A DNA stretch of 64,000 nucleotides from Draconibacterium aestuarii (GCA_026671195.1 JAPOHD010000017.1:62001-126000); one strand, 5' to 3'. Positions 29,923 to 37,965 are shown, counted from the first letter of the stretch. Notes: generated from the letters alone by a model not told the origin. Numbers and translations are program-made.

Positions 29923-31290
29923 ATGAGCGTTTTAGTTGACAAAGCAGATTTATCGCTAAAATACACTGCACATTACACTCAGGTAAAAGAGCAGCTTTTC
30001 GAAGGCTCTTCTGAAGTGCTGAACGCTCAGCGAACAAAGGCGTTTCAGGATTTTGTGATGCAAGGTATTCCAACGCGGAAAAACGAAAATTATAAATACA
30101 CCAATCTCAATCCTTCTTTTCTTCCCAATTTTAATTTCGCACATAAAAAGGAAGAACGCAAAGCAGATTTTAACGAAATTTTTCGTTGCGATGTACCACA
30201 GTTAAATACCAATTTAGCACTGGTTTTTAACGGTTGGTTTTATAAAAACGAAAATGAAAAAGGGGACCTTCCGGAAGGAGTTATTCTGGATAGTTTGGAA
30301 AGTATTGCCAAAGAAAAACCGGAGCTTCTGGAGAAATATGCCAGTCTCGCAAAAACCGATGAAGATCCGTTGGTTGCCTTAAACACCGCCTATGCAAAAG
30401 ATGGTTTTTTTCTGTATGTGCCAAAAAATGTAGTGGTTGAAAGCCCCATTCAGGTGATTAACCTTTTGCAAAACGATAAGGATACATATACTACTCAACG
30501 AAATTTTATTTTGGTTGAAGAAGGTGCAAAAGTACAGGTTCTGCTGTGCGACCACACACTGAATTTAAATCAGTATCTGAGTAATTCGGTAACCGAAATT
30601 TTTGCTGAAGACAATTCGGAACTTGAGTTTTATACTTTACAAAACCAACACAACCGGGCTACAAATCTAAACTCAATTTTTATTGAACAGCAAAAAGATT
30701 CGAGAGTAACTTCACACACTGTAACATTGCACGGTGGCCTTATTCGCAATAACCTAAAATTTATTTTGAACGGTGAAAATGCGGAAGCCAATATGTACGG
30801 CATGGCGTTTATGGATAAAAAACAACATGTCGATAATTATACCGAAATAATACACGCAAAGCCTCATTGCCAAAGCAACCAGGTTTATAAAAATGTATTG
30901 GACGAAAATTCAAGTGGCGCATTTTCGGGAAAAATACATGTGGTGCGTGATGCTCAAAAAACAAATGCATTTCAGCGAAACAACAATTTGCTGCTGACCG
31001 ATGAAGCCAACATGCAAACCAAACCTCAGCTGATTATTGATGCCGACGATGTAAAATGTAGTCATGGTGCTACAGTTGGACAAATTGATGAGGAAGCATT
31101 ATTTTATTTACGTGCCCGCGGAATTAACGAGGACAAAGCGCGTTTGATGATGATGAACGCATTTGCACACGAAGTTGTGAAAGAAATTAAACTGGAACCA
31201 CTTCGCGATCGCATTGACGAACTGGTGGACAAACGTCTGCAAGGCGAAGTTGCCCGCTGCCACGATTGTGCTTACAGTTGTGATTGCTAA
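29923..31290 (+). CDS. sufD: Fe-S cluster assembly protein SufD
   Basis: SufD, 455 residues, partner of SufB in the scaffold. The core has the parallel beta-helix features, HVDNYTEIIHAKPHCQSNQVYKNVLDE, FQRNNNLLLTDEA, and the KCSHGATVGQIDEEALFYLRARG block near the C-terminus. The extreme C-terminus has four cysteines at 446, 449, 453 and 455 (CHDCAYSCDC), beyond the core and not required for SufD in model species; possibly a metal or cluster contact. It is 1 bp after sufC. Confidence 0.97.
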   Translation: MSVLVDKADLSLKYTAHYTQVKEQLFEGSSEVLNAQRTKAFQDFVMQGIPTRKNENYKYTNLNPSFLPNFNFAHKKEERKADFNEIFRCDVPQLNTNLALVFNGWFYKNENEKGDLPEGVILDSLESIAKEKPELLEKYASLAKTDEDPLVALNTAYAKDGFFLYVPKNVVVESPIQVINLLQNDKDTYTTQRNFILVEEGAKVQVLLCDHTLNLNQYLSNSVTEIFAEDNSELEFYTLQNQHNRATNLNSIFIEQQKDSRVTSHTVTLHGGLIRNNLKFILNGENAEANMYGMAFMDKKQHVDNYTEIIHAKPHCQSNQVYKNVLDENSSGAFSGKIHVVRDAQKTNAFQRNNNLLLTDEANMQTKPQLIIDADDVKCSHGATVGQIDEEALFYLRARGINEDKARLMMMNAFAHEVVKEIKLEPLRDRIDELVDKRLQGEVARCHDCAYSCDC

Positions 31291-31348
31291 AAAATAATAG
31301 TTAGTAGTTGACCTACTCGGTTATACGATAACTTTGAAACCTTTGTGC

Positions 31349-31418
31349 CTCCTTTGTGAAACTTAGTGGTAAAATTACCACAGAGATCCCGGAGAAGACA
31401 CAGAGTTTCACAAAGGAG
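31349..31418. repeat. nested palindromic intergenic element
   Basis: Perfect 15-bp outer arms, CTCCTTTGTGAAACT (31349-31363) and AGTTTCACAAAGGAG (31404-31418), enclose an inner hairpin GTGGTAA-AA-TTACCAC (31366-31381). Related CTTTGTG/CCTTTGT words flank it from 31332 to 31450. It looks like a dispersed intergenic repeat of a kind I associate with Bacteroidota. It fills the sufD-sufS gap. Confidence 0.7.
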
Positions 31419-31496
31419 TTACCTCCACTCAAAAAACTTTTGCACCTTTGTATTGAACGGGTGAACTCCAAGTCACCCGCTCAAAAAGCACAAGAT

Positions 31497-32714
31497 ATGA
31501 CTTACGACATCGAAAAAATAAGAAGCAACTTCCCCATTCTAAACCAGGAGGTATACAATAAACCACTGGTTTATCTTGATACGGCTGCTTCGGCACAAAA
31601 ACCCATTCAGGTTTTGCTGAAACAGGAGCAATTACACAACGAATATTACGGCAACATTCATCGTGGGGCTCATTTTATGGCCGATAAAGCAACGCTGGAA
31701 TACGAACAGGTTCGCGACCAGGTTGCAGCTTTTGTAAATGCCAAATCGCGTAAGGAAATCATTTTCACAAAGGGGGCGACCGAAAGTATCAATCTTGTGG
31801 CCAGCTCATTTAGCGAGAAGTTTATCAACGAAGGCGACGAAATTATAGTTTCTGAAATGGAACACCACTCCAATATTGTTCCCTGGCAAATGGCGGCCGG
31901 GAAAAGAGGTGCAAAAGTGGTAAAACTTCCGTTTAACGATTTGGGAATTTTGGAGATGGAGAAATTGCCCGGGTTGATTACTTCTAAAACAAAACTAATT
32001 GCGGTAAACCATGTTTCGAATGTCCTGGGAACAATCAATCCGATTGCCGACATTATTGAACTGGCGCATAAAAACAATGTGGCCGTTATGGTTGACGGAG
32101 CCCAGGCGGCACCTCATATTTCGCTCGATATGCAGAAGCTGGATGTTGATTTTTATGCCTTTTCAGGACACAAACTGTACGGGCCAAATGGGGTTGGCGT
32201 TTTGTACGGAAGAGAAAAGTGGCTGGAAGAAATGCCGCCTTATCAAGGTGGAGGGCAAATGATCTCGGAAGTGTCGTTTGATGGCACAACTTTTAACGAA
32301 CTGCCCTATAAATTCGAAGCCGGAACACCCAACATTTCGAACCTTGCAGCTTTTGGTGCGGCACTAAAATTTATAAATGAAATTGGTATAGAAAACATTG
32401 CCCGCCACGAGCACGAATTACTGGTATATGGCACTTCAAGATTAAAAGAAATCGACGGGCTGAAGATTTATGGTGAGGCACCTCAAAAATCGGGTGTCCT
32501 TTCATTTAATATCGATGGAATTCATTTTTACGATCTTGGAATGATGATCGACAAAATGGGCATTGCCATTCGTACCGGGCACCATTGTGCCGACCCGATC
32601 ATGCAACATTTCAACATGCAGGGCTGTGCACGTATTTCGTTCGGAATGTACAACACCAAAGAAGAAATAGATGCATTTATGGATGCCTTTGATAAAGTGA
32701 AAGTGATGTTTTAA
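31497..32714 (+). CDS. sufS: cysteine desulfurase SufS
   Basis: 405 residues from the ATG at 31497. A longer frame opens at 31356, but its first 47 codons translate the palindromic repeat and have no SufS homology. SufS is a PLP enzyme that takes sulfur from cysteine and hands it to SufE. The PLP-lysine motif is FSGHKLYGPNG, the cofactor Asp is in VDGAQAAPH, and the persulfide Cys364 lies in RTGHHCADP, at the position seen in E. coli SufS. Fourth gene of sufBCDS; sufE is displaced 3 kb downstream. Confidence 0.97.
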   Translation: MTYDIEKIRSNFPILNQEVYNKPLVYLDTAASAQKPIQVLLKQEQLHNEYYGNIHRGAHFMADKATLEYEQVRDQVAAFVNAKSRKEIIFTKGATESINLVASSFSEKFINEGDEIIVSEMEHHSNIVPWQMAAGKRGAKVVKLPFNDLGILEMEKLPGLITSKTKLIAVNHVSNVLGTINPIADIIELAHKNNVAVMVDGAQAAPHISLDMQKLDVDFYAFSGHKLYGPNGVGVLYGREKWLEEMPPYQGGGQMISEVSFDGTTFNELPYKFEAGTPNISNLAAFGAALKFINEIGIENIARHEHELLVYGTSRLKEIDGLKIYGEAPQKSGVLSFNIDGIHFYDLGMMIDKMGIAIRTGHHCADPIMQHFNMQGCARISFGMYNTKEEIDAFMDAFDKVKVMF

Positions 32715-32784
32715 GGGAAAGAACACGGCACTTTTAACACCGGCTTTTATAGAGATCGGGCTAAAACCCTGGTGTAATACGCAG

Positions 32785-32820
32785 AAAAAAGGCGGTTCGC
32801 CAAGCAACGAACCACCTTTT
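32785..32820. terminator. terminator between sufS and the DUF6261-like gene
   Basis: AAAAAAGGCGGTTCG and CGAACCACCTTTT form a stem with one mismatch. A-run and T-run on opposite sides allow use by both convergent genes. Confidence 0.7.
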
Positions 32821-32853
32821 CAAACTTAACCGAATCTAAAACACAAACCCGGT

Positions 32854-33573
32854 TTATTCTGCCACCTCCGGCACTTCTTTATTTCTTCGTTTTCGAACCA
32901 CTTCGTTGTTGCTTGTAATAATTTCGGCAACCACCCGGGCAAATGCGCCATAAACGGGCTCGTCGAGTTGGGCCATTACATTCAGGTAAGGCACCAGCTG
33001 GTTATTCACCAGTTCCACCACCTCTTTTTTCATTTCGGTGGCATTTTCGAGCGTACCCTCTTCGGCCTGCGCAGCCTCGAAAGCCAGACGCGTAGCCTCA
33101 AAATCGTCCTGGGCCTGCTGTAAAGCAGCAATGTACTCGGCACATTGAGGCACCAAAACAATATCGGCCAATGCTTTAGGTTTGGCCAAATCGGCCAGCA
33201 GCGAGTTGATCAGCGAACTCTCGCGGGTAAAACTTTCTTCCTTTATTTCAATCCCGTGGTGTTCAAAAATTTCGAGCAAGTTGAAGGCAGCATTCCTGAT
33301 TTGTTCATCGGGGTGATGCGTAAAACTTTTTAGCAGGAAATTAAAGGCAATAATTTTGTCGTCGCGGAAATCGTCCTTGCCTTTTTGTTCGCTTTTTACT
33401 TTCATACGCTTAATTGCCGAAGCAAACATTAGCGATTTGTCTTTTAAGGGATTCATAATTTTCTCCAGGTTGGAGTCCGTGTTTAGCGTGGTGCCATTAT
33501 ACCCCTGGATAATTTGTGTGGTGGTGCCGTCAACTTCGGTGTTGCGGCTTCCGATCATAAGTAATTGAATCAT
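32854..33573 (-). CDS. DUF6261-like protein
   Basis: About 239 residues from the ATG at 33573; an ATG at 33558 is equally possible and a GTG at 33606 less so. The body is alpha-helical: a conserved FLLKSFTHHPDEQIRNAAFNLLEIF-like block near the middle, a short charged stretch, then a long helix rich in A/E (LQQAQDDFEATRLAFEAAQAEEG) and a basic tail RKRRNKE. This layout matches what I recall of DUF6261 proteins of Bacteroidota; function unknown. Its GC-richer codon use differs from the suf genes upstream, hinting at later arrival. Confidence 0.65.
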   Translation of the reverse strand: MIQLLMIGSRNTEVDGTTTQIIQGYNGTTLNTDSNLEKIMNPLKDKSLMFASAIKRMKVKSEQKGKDDFRDDKIIAFNFLLKSFTHHPDEQIRNAAFNLLEIFEHHGIEIKEESFTRESSLINSLLADLAKPKALADIVLVPQCAEYIAALQQAQDDFEATRLAFEAAQAEEGTLENATEMKKEVVELVNNQLVPYLNVMAQLDEPVYGAFARVVAEIITSNNEVVRKRRNKEVPEVAE

Positions 33574-33708
33574 AAGTAAACATTTAAGTTTGACATTGGT
33601 TAACACATGCGACTGTTAGAAGAATTTACATCTGGGCAGGCGCTTGTGGATTATATTGTTAACCAATTTACAACATAATTATTGTAAAAGCAAAATTGAT
33701 TTCCCAAA

Positions 33709-34037
33709 AAGTTATTCCCGTAAAAAAGACAAAAAAAATAAGCAGGCCGTTTTCGCGGAAAATACTATGACCGAACGCCGGGCCACCTCGTTTTCGCGGG
33801 AAATGGACTGAAAAAATTTCCGGACAACTCATTTTCGCGGAAAAAAGCATGAAAAAGTTCCTGGGCAACTCATTTTCGCGGAAAATTGCCTGTCCGAACA
33901 TTTGATCGGCTCATTTTCACAGAAGATGAACCGAAAAAATATTCTGTCGGCTTATTTTCGCCGAAAATGCCCCAACCGAACAATCGCCGGCCTTTTTTCC
34001 GTGCAAAAGGCATGAAATGAAGTGACCGTTGGCAAGC
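33709..34037. repeat. 41-bp-period array of TTTTCGCGGAAAA palindromes
   Basis: Units begin at 33750, 33791, 33832, 33873, 33914 and 33955, exactly 41 bp apart, with a degenerate unit before (about 33709) and one after (about 33995). Each starts with the palindrome-like core TTTTCGCGGAAAA (degenerate in the fifth, TTTTCACAGAAGA). The remaining 28 bp are related but diverged (for example CATGAAAAAGTTCCTGGGCAACTCA against CTGAAAAAATTTCCGGACAACTCA). The 41-bp step is about four helical turns, putting the cores on one DNA face. Confidence 0.85.
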
Positions 34038-34079
34038 AATCACCTTGAAAATCCGGTGGTTTACTGTTTGAATCATATA

Positions 34080-34510
34080 TTTTACGATTGCTGCCGCAGG
34101 CCTTCATCTTTGCCTTGAAGCAAAGACGAAGCAGAAAATTCAAGGCTACTTTTGGCCCTTCCCCTGCGTTTTCATAAAACCTAAATTCGGACGGGTGATC
34201 TCCTCGATTCCTCGGAGCTTCCCGCTCTCACTAAGGTTTTATTTTAACTCCGGGTAACGACCCAAAGAGGCCGGTCTACTTATGCACAGCCAGCAGATTC
34301 GAAAGCTGCTTCGGAGCTTTGGCCTCGTCCGGTGAGCCAGAAAACAAGCGGTGACAGCGTTAAAAAATTACTGATGTTTGAGGAGGTACGACGAGTTTCA
34401 GGAATTTTAGTCGTCAACGCGTAGCTTTTCTGAGGGAAGCGGGCGCAGCCTTGGGTTTTCTGTCTACTCTTTGGGCTAAGCCAAAGAGTAGAACCCGCCT
34501 GGTAAGGCAA
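34080..34510. other. structured non-coding element with several hairpins
   Basis: GC-richer than its surroundings. Inverted repeats: ATAAAACCT/AGGTTTTAT (34174-34182 with 34234-34242), AAAGCT-GCTTCGG-AGCTTT (34302-34320), and a perfect 11-bp stem CTACTCTTTGG/CCAAAGAGTAG with a 6-nt loop (34464-34491). One open frame covers part of it, but its predicted peptide looks like a non-coding by-product. I recall similar sequence recurring between genes in related genomes; that would need a search. Confidence 0.45.
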
Positions 34511-34616
34511 AAGACTATTCCCATAATGTAAAAGGGTCTTCTTTAGCTCAAAGTTTGCTCCACCAGAAATTTATACTGATTCCTGGCAAGCAACATTTTG
34601 CTATAATTGAGTATAT

Positions 34617-34665
34617 AAAAAAAGATCCGTCGCTTTATAAAACACAAAAGGGACGGATCTTTTTT
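34617..34665. terminator. bidirectional terminator
   Basis: AAAAAAGATCCGTC and GACGGATCTTTTTT form a 14-bp stem around a 20-nt loop, with A- and T-runs on the two sides. It lies just after the DUF6132-like gene end on the minus strand. Confidence 0.75.
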
Positions 34666-34678
34666 AATCAATTAAATT

Positions 34679-34897
34679 TTACGCTTTGTCCTGCTCTTCT
34701 CCCGGCTTCTCTTTCTTCGGGCTATTCACAAAAACATACCCGATTAACCCGCCGTAAAGTGTACTTGTGTGCCAGTTCGATTGTATGGGACAGGTACCCG
34801 AGTTACAACCAATAAAATAATAGTAGGCATATCCGGCAATCGCGCCAAGAACTGTTCCAACTATCTTCCACTTATATTTAATTACAAATTCATTCAT
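34679..34897 (-). CDS. DUF6132-like small membrane protein
   Basis: 72 residues. After a basic start (KYKWK) there is a glycine-rich membrane helix (IVGTVLGAIAGYAYYYFIG), then CNSGTCPIQSNWHTSTLYGGLIG, with the two-cysteine motif C-x4-C followed by a second helix, and a charged tail. This matches the small DUF6132 family as I recall it. The paired cysteines suggest metal or redox chemistry, but no function is established. It is near rubrerythrin but probably a separate transcript. Confidence 0.75.
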   Translation of the reverse strand: MNEFVIKYKWKIVGTVLGAIAGYAYYYFIGCNSGTCPIQSNWHTSTLYGGLIGYVFVNSPKKEKPGEEQDKA

Positions 34898-34957
34898 CTC
34901 TCATTCTTTTTGCAAAGAAACTGTTCTAACGTTTTATTTGCTGTGACTTTTATTACA

Positions 34958-34988
34958 AAAAAAAATCCGACTCAAAAGAACCGGATTT
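34958..34988 (-). terminator. rubrerythrin terminator
   Basis: On the minus strand AAATCCG and CGGATTT form the stem, followed by a long T-run. It starts about 20 bp after the stop codon. Confidence 0.75.
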
Positions 34989-35008
34989 CCTATCAATATT
35001 AGCGTTTC

Positions 35009-35584
35009 TTAATAGTTAGATTCTTTTATTTCGAAATACGATTGTGCGTGCTGGCAAGCCGGACACATTTTAGGAGCTACTGTTCCTTCGTGAATAAAAC
35101 CACAGTTACGGCATTTCCAAACTACTTTATCGCCCCGTTTAAACACTTTACCTTCTTCTAAATTAGTATACAAAGTACGGTAACGTTCTTCGTGAGCAGC
35201 TTCAACCTTTGCAATCATTTTAAAGGCAATTGCTATTTCCTTAAAACCTTCCTCTTCTGCAATTTTCGCAAACTCCGGATACAATTCTGTCCATTCCTCA
35301 TTTTCACCTTCAGCAGAAGCTTTTAGGTTTTCCATGGTTGTACCAATTTTACCGGCAGGATAAGTGGCTGTAATTTCAACCATGTTGCCTTCCAAAAATT
35401 TAAAGAAACGTTTGGCATGCTCTTTTTCGTTTAAAGCGGTCTCTTCAAAAATGGCTGCAATTTGCTCCAAACCTTCTTTTTTTGCCTGTTTTGCAAAATA
35501 GTCGTAACGCATTCTGGCCTGCGATTCGCCCGCAAAAGCCTTCAATAAATTTTGTTCTGTTTTTGTTCCTGCTAATGATGCCAT
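35009..35584 (-). CDS. rbr: rubrerythrin
   Basis: Rubrerythrin, 191 residues, an NADH-linked peroxidase used by anaerobes against hydrogen peroxide. The four-helix diiron domain (1-150) holds the E-x-x-x-H/Y ligand sets, including [29 protein letters not shown] and [14 protein letters not shown]. The C-terminal rubredoxin domain (150-191) has [10 protein letters not shown] and CPACQH, four cysteines for one Fe. It fits an anaerobic or microaerobic life and the Fe-S genes around it. Confidence 0.97.
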   Translation of the reverse strand: MASLAGTKTEQNLLKAFAGESQARMRYDYFAKQAKKEGLEQIAAIFEETALNEKEHAKRFFKFLEGNMVEITATYPAGKIGTTMENLKASAEGENEEWTELYPEFAKIAEEEGFKEIAIAFKMIAKVEAAHEERYRTLYTNLEEGKVFKRGDKVVWKCRNCGFIHEGTVAPKMCPACQHAQSYFEIKESNY

Positions 35585-35748
35585 GTTTAAAATTTTTAAA
35601 ATTGATTTTTAGAATACTAAAATTAAGTAAAATTGATCATAACAACATTCGGCTTTAACAATTTTGAAAGTTTCTTAATAAGCCTGCATTTATTCATTGC
35701 TGGTACTTAAATTTTTACGACATTTACAGCCTTTAAAGCTTTTATTGT

Positions 35749-36171
35749 ATGACGATTGAAGAAATACAACTGGAAATAATCGACGAGTTTTCGATGTACG
35801 AAGACTGGATGGACAAATACGGCTACCTTATTGAGCTGGGGAACGAGCTGAAAGAGCTGGATCCGAAAGACAAAAACGACCAGAACATTATAAAGGGTTG
35901 CCAGTCGCGGGTATGGTTGGTTGCCGATATGATTGATGGTAAAATTTACTTTCGGGGCGAAAGTGATGCCGTAATAGTAAAAGGGCTTGTAGCCTTACTT
36001 TTACGTGTGGTTAGCGGAAGAACTCCACAGGAGCTCATGGAAAACGACCTGCATTTTATCGACGACCTTGGATTAAAACAACACTTGTCGCCAACACGCT
36101 CAAACGGACTGCTGGCCATGGTAAAACAAATTCGCTTATACGCTGTTGCTTATAGCAGAATTGCAGGATAA
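35749..36171 (+). CDS. sufE: cysteine desulfuration protein SufE
   Basis: SufE, 140 residues, accepts persulfide sulfur from SufS and delivers it to SufB. The acceptor is Cys51 in IIKGCQSRVWL, at the same number as in E. coli. The LGNELKELDP and RTPQEL motifs are also present. It sits 12 bp before the DUF59 gene and 3 kb after sufS, detached from sufBCDS by an accessory block. Confidence 0.95.
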   Translation: MTIEEIQLEIIDEFSMYEDWMDKYGYLIELGNELKELDPKDKNDQNIIKGCQSRVWLVADMIDGKIYFRGESDAVIVKGLVALLLRVVSGRTPQELMENDLHFIDDLGLKQHLSPTRSNGLLAMVKQIRLYAVAYSRIAG

Positions 36172-36182
36172 AGGAGAACGAT

Positions 36183-36488
36183 ATGGATAAGAGAATCGAC
36201 TTAATAATAAATAACCTGAAAGAGGTTTACGACCCGGAAATTCCGGTGAACGTATACGATTTAGGCCTGATTTACAACGTTGACGTTGATGAAAAAAACA
36301 ATGCCAATATTTTAATGACATTAACAGCACCCGGCTGCCCGGTGGTTGATGTATTGGTTGACGACATTACACAAGCGGCCAAAGCGGTTGAAGGAGTTGA
36401 GGAAGTAAATGTTGAACTTACTTTCGAACCACCCTGGGACAAATCCATGATGAGCGAAGAAGCACGTCTGGAACTGGGATTCTTTTAA
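36183..36488 (+). CDS. DUF59/MIP18-family Fe-S assembly protein
   Basis: 101 residues, a single DUF59 (MIP18/PaaD-like) domain: VYDPEIPVNVYDLGLIYNV at the start, LTAPGCPVVDVLVDDI with the conserved Cys, then VELTFEPPWDKSMMSEEARLELGF. Members linked to suf loci help Fe-S cluster insertion (SufT-like). The order sufE then DUF59 supports that role here. Confidence 0.92.
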   Translation: MDKRIDLIINNLKEVYDPEIPVNVYDLGLIYNVDVDEKNNANILMTLTAPGCPVVDVLVDDITQAAKAVEGVEEVNVELTFEPPWDKSMMSEEARLELGFF

Positions 36489-36492
36489 ACAG

Positions 36493-36530
36493 AAAACCCT
36501 AAGGGTAGAAATTCTTCCTTAGGGTTTTTT
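36493..36530. repeat. left REP-like hairpin of the RAYT locus, also a terminator
   Basis: AAAACCCTAAGG (36493-36504) pairs with CCTTAGGGTTTT (36517-36528), followed by T-runs. It is an effective terminator for sufE-DUF59 and shares its CCCTAAGGGT stem with the hairpin on the other side of the transposase. Confidence 0.75.
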
Positions 36531-36539
36531 GTTTTTATA

Positions 36540-37136
36540 CTAACGCAGGCCAAACTTCTCTGCAAAAACCTCGTCAACATTCAGTTGATGATAATCTATA
36601 AAATTCTTTTTGACCTCAAACCAACTCAAAACATCCTCTCTCTTAACTCGCGTTGGCCTGTCTGAAAGGATGGAATTATACGAACTGTATTTCCAATTCC
36701 CCGGTGAATTACAAAATCCATGTTTAACAGGATTGTTGTGGATATAGACCTTACACATTTGCAAATACTCTTCCGAAGTAATCTGGTTTCGGTTTATCGA
36801 CTGACAAAATAGCCCACCCCTACGACCTGTTCTGTAATTCTTCTTCTTTGAAAACGTATTCTGAACATTTCCCCACTGATGGGAGATAAAAAGACTCTCA
36901 TGCTTATCGGCAAAATTGTCAGGCAATTCAAACTCTTTGTTTTGAACTAAAAAATGGAAATGATTTGGCATCAAACACTAGGCGTAGATATCAGCTATAT
37001 CAACGATATATTTTGAAACCAACCCCATAAAAACCGGGTAATCCTTTTCCGATTCAAAGAGATTATCCTTTCCCCGGGCATGATTAAATACATGATAAAA
37101 TGATTCGAATTCAAAAGGTTCGCGAGATGTTGACAT
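36540..37136 (-). pseudogene. REP-associated tyrosine transposase (RAYT), one in-frame amber codon
   Basis: Read from the ATG at 37136, the frame gives about 198 codons with one internal TAG at 36978-36980. The parts on either side, starting MSTSREPFEFESFYHVFNHA and continuing after the stop as CLMPNHFHFLVQ, join into a normal IS200-like/RAYT protein. The HUH motif is NHFHFLV; YRTGRRGGLFCQS and VYIHNNPVKHG are the later blocks. The TAG replaces what is usually Tyr or Trp in YA-x-CLMPNH. Where related RAYTs have the catalytic Tyr, this one appears to have Phe (NTFSKK). Confidence 0.85.
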
Positions 37137-37164
37137 ACAATAAAGTTACTGAATTTTAAGATTA

Positions 37165-37198
37165 AAGCCCTAAGGGTCAAGAAATACCCTTAGGGTTT
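37165..37198. repeat. right REP-like hairpin of the RAYT locus
   Basis: AAGCCCTAAGGGT (37165-37177) pairs with ACCCTTAGGGTTT (37186-37198), 13-bp arms with one G-T pair and an 8-nt loop. It carries the same stem as the hairpin at 36493-36528. Confidence 0.75.
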
Positions 37199-37212
37199 AT
37201 CAATATAATCCG

Positions 37213-37220
37213 TACTTTTG
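37213..37220 (+). promoter_or_regulatory. -7 box of thiN
   Basis: TACTTTTG lies 15 bp before the thiN ATG. The -33 position falls within the REP-like hairpin and has no TTG. Confidence 0.4.
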
Positions 37221-37234
37221 AGGTTTTAAACATT

Positions 37235-37873
37235 ATGAATCAGATAAAATTCAAATCGAACGTTGTTATTTTATGCGATGGTGCGTTCCCCGAACATCCT
37301 ATTCCATTGTCGTATTTAAAAAATGCCGAACAAATTATTTGTTGCGATGCCGCAGCCGATAAACTGATTGAACACGGAATGACACCAGCCTACATTGTAG
37401 GGGATATGGATTCTGTATCGGAGAAAACAAAATCTGATTTTGCCGACCGTATTGTATCAAGTACCGACCAGGAAACAAACGACCAAACCAAAGCTGTAGA
37501 TTTTGTTTCGAAAAGAGGATTTAAAAGCGTAGTAATATTAGGTGCTACGGGAAAGCGCGAAGATCATACGATTGGTAACATATCGTTACTTTTGGATTAT
37601 GCCAGCAAGCTCGATGTTGTTTCCATCAGCAATTCGGGTTACTTTCAGCCCGTATTAAAATCGCAAAAATTTGATTCGTTTAAAGGGCAGCAGGTTTCCA
37701 TTTTCTCCATTGGGAATCCCACCCCTGTTACCTCTCAGAATTTAAAATACCCATTAAACAACACTACTTTAAATTCATGGTGGATGGGCACTTTAAACGA
37801 ATGTTTAAGCAATACCTTTTCGCTTGAATTTTCAAATGGGAGATTTATCGTCTTTCAAAAATTTGATGTATAA
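37235..37873 (+). CDS. thiN: thiamine pyrophosphokinase
   Basis: ThiN, 212 residues, transfers pyrophosphate from ATP to thiamine. Blocks: VVILCDGAFP, ICCDAAADKL, PAYIVGDMDSV, the TDQETNDQTKA motif that contacts the phosphates, and GATGKREDHTIGNI. The C-terminal beta domain binds thiamine. It would allow salvage of exogenous thiamine and complements thiL at 26.5 kb. It lies immediately after the RAYT locus, whose hairpin comes 37 bp before the start. Confidence 0.94.
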   Translation: MNQIKFKSNVVILCDGAFPEHPIPLSYLKNAEQIICCDAAADKLIEHGMTPAYIVGDMDSVSEKTKSDFADRIVSSTDQETNDQTKAVDFVSKRGFKSVVILGATGKREDHTIGNISLLLDYASKLDVVSISNSGYFQPVLKSQKFDSFKGQQVSIFSIGNPTPVTSQNLKYPLNNTTLNSWWMGTLNECLSNTFSLEFSNGRFIVFQKFDV

Positions 37874-37965
37874 CACCAACCTAAGTTTGTAAGATATTAT
37901 TTGGTTGTATCCCTACTTTAACAAAGAGGACAACGTCACCCGAGTTTTCACGAAAAACCGGCACA

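Larger units (their letters stand above)
33574..34678. other. 1.1-kb non-coding, repeat-rich region
   Basis: No supportable gene. It contains the 41-bp-period palindrome array (33709-34037), a structured element (34080-34510) and a terminator-like hairpin (34617-34665). Translated frames here are out of step with the 41-bp period, so the apparent repeat peptides are artefacts. Confidence 0.7.

Noticed and set aside
31356..31496. N-terminal extension of SufS
   Set aside because: The 47 codons translate the palindromic repeat. The start at 31497 gives the normal 405-residue length with Cys364.
33709..34037. CRISPR array
   Set aside because: The repeat core is only about 13 bp, the period is 41 bp and the spacers resemble one another. 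No cas genes are near.
33668..34143. Repeat-peptide reading frames across the 41-bp array
   Set aside because: 41 is not a multiple of three, so each unit is read in a new frame. No start or ribosome-binding site is supported.
34280..34510. 76-residue reading frame on the minus strand
   Set aside because: It lies over hairpins of a structured element, and the composition looks non-coding.
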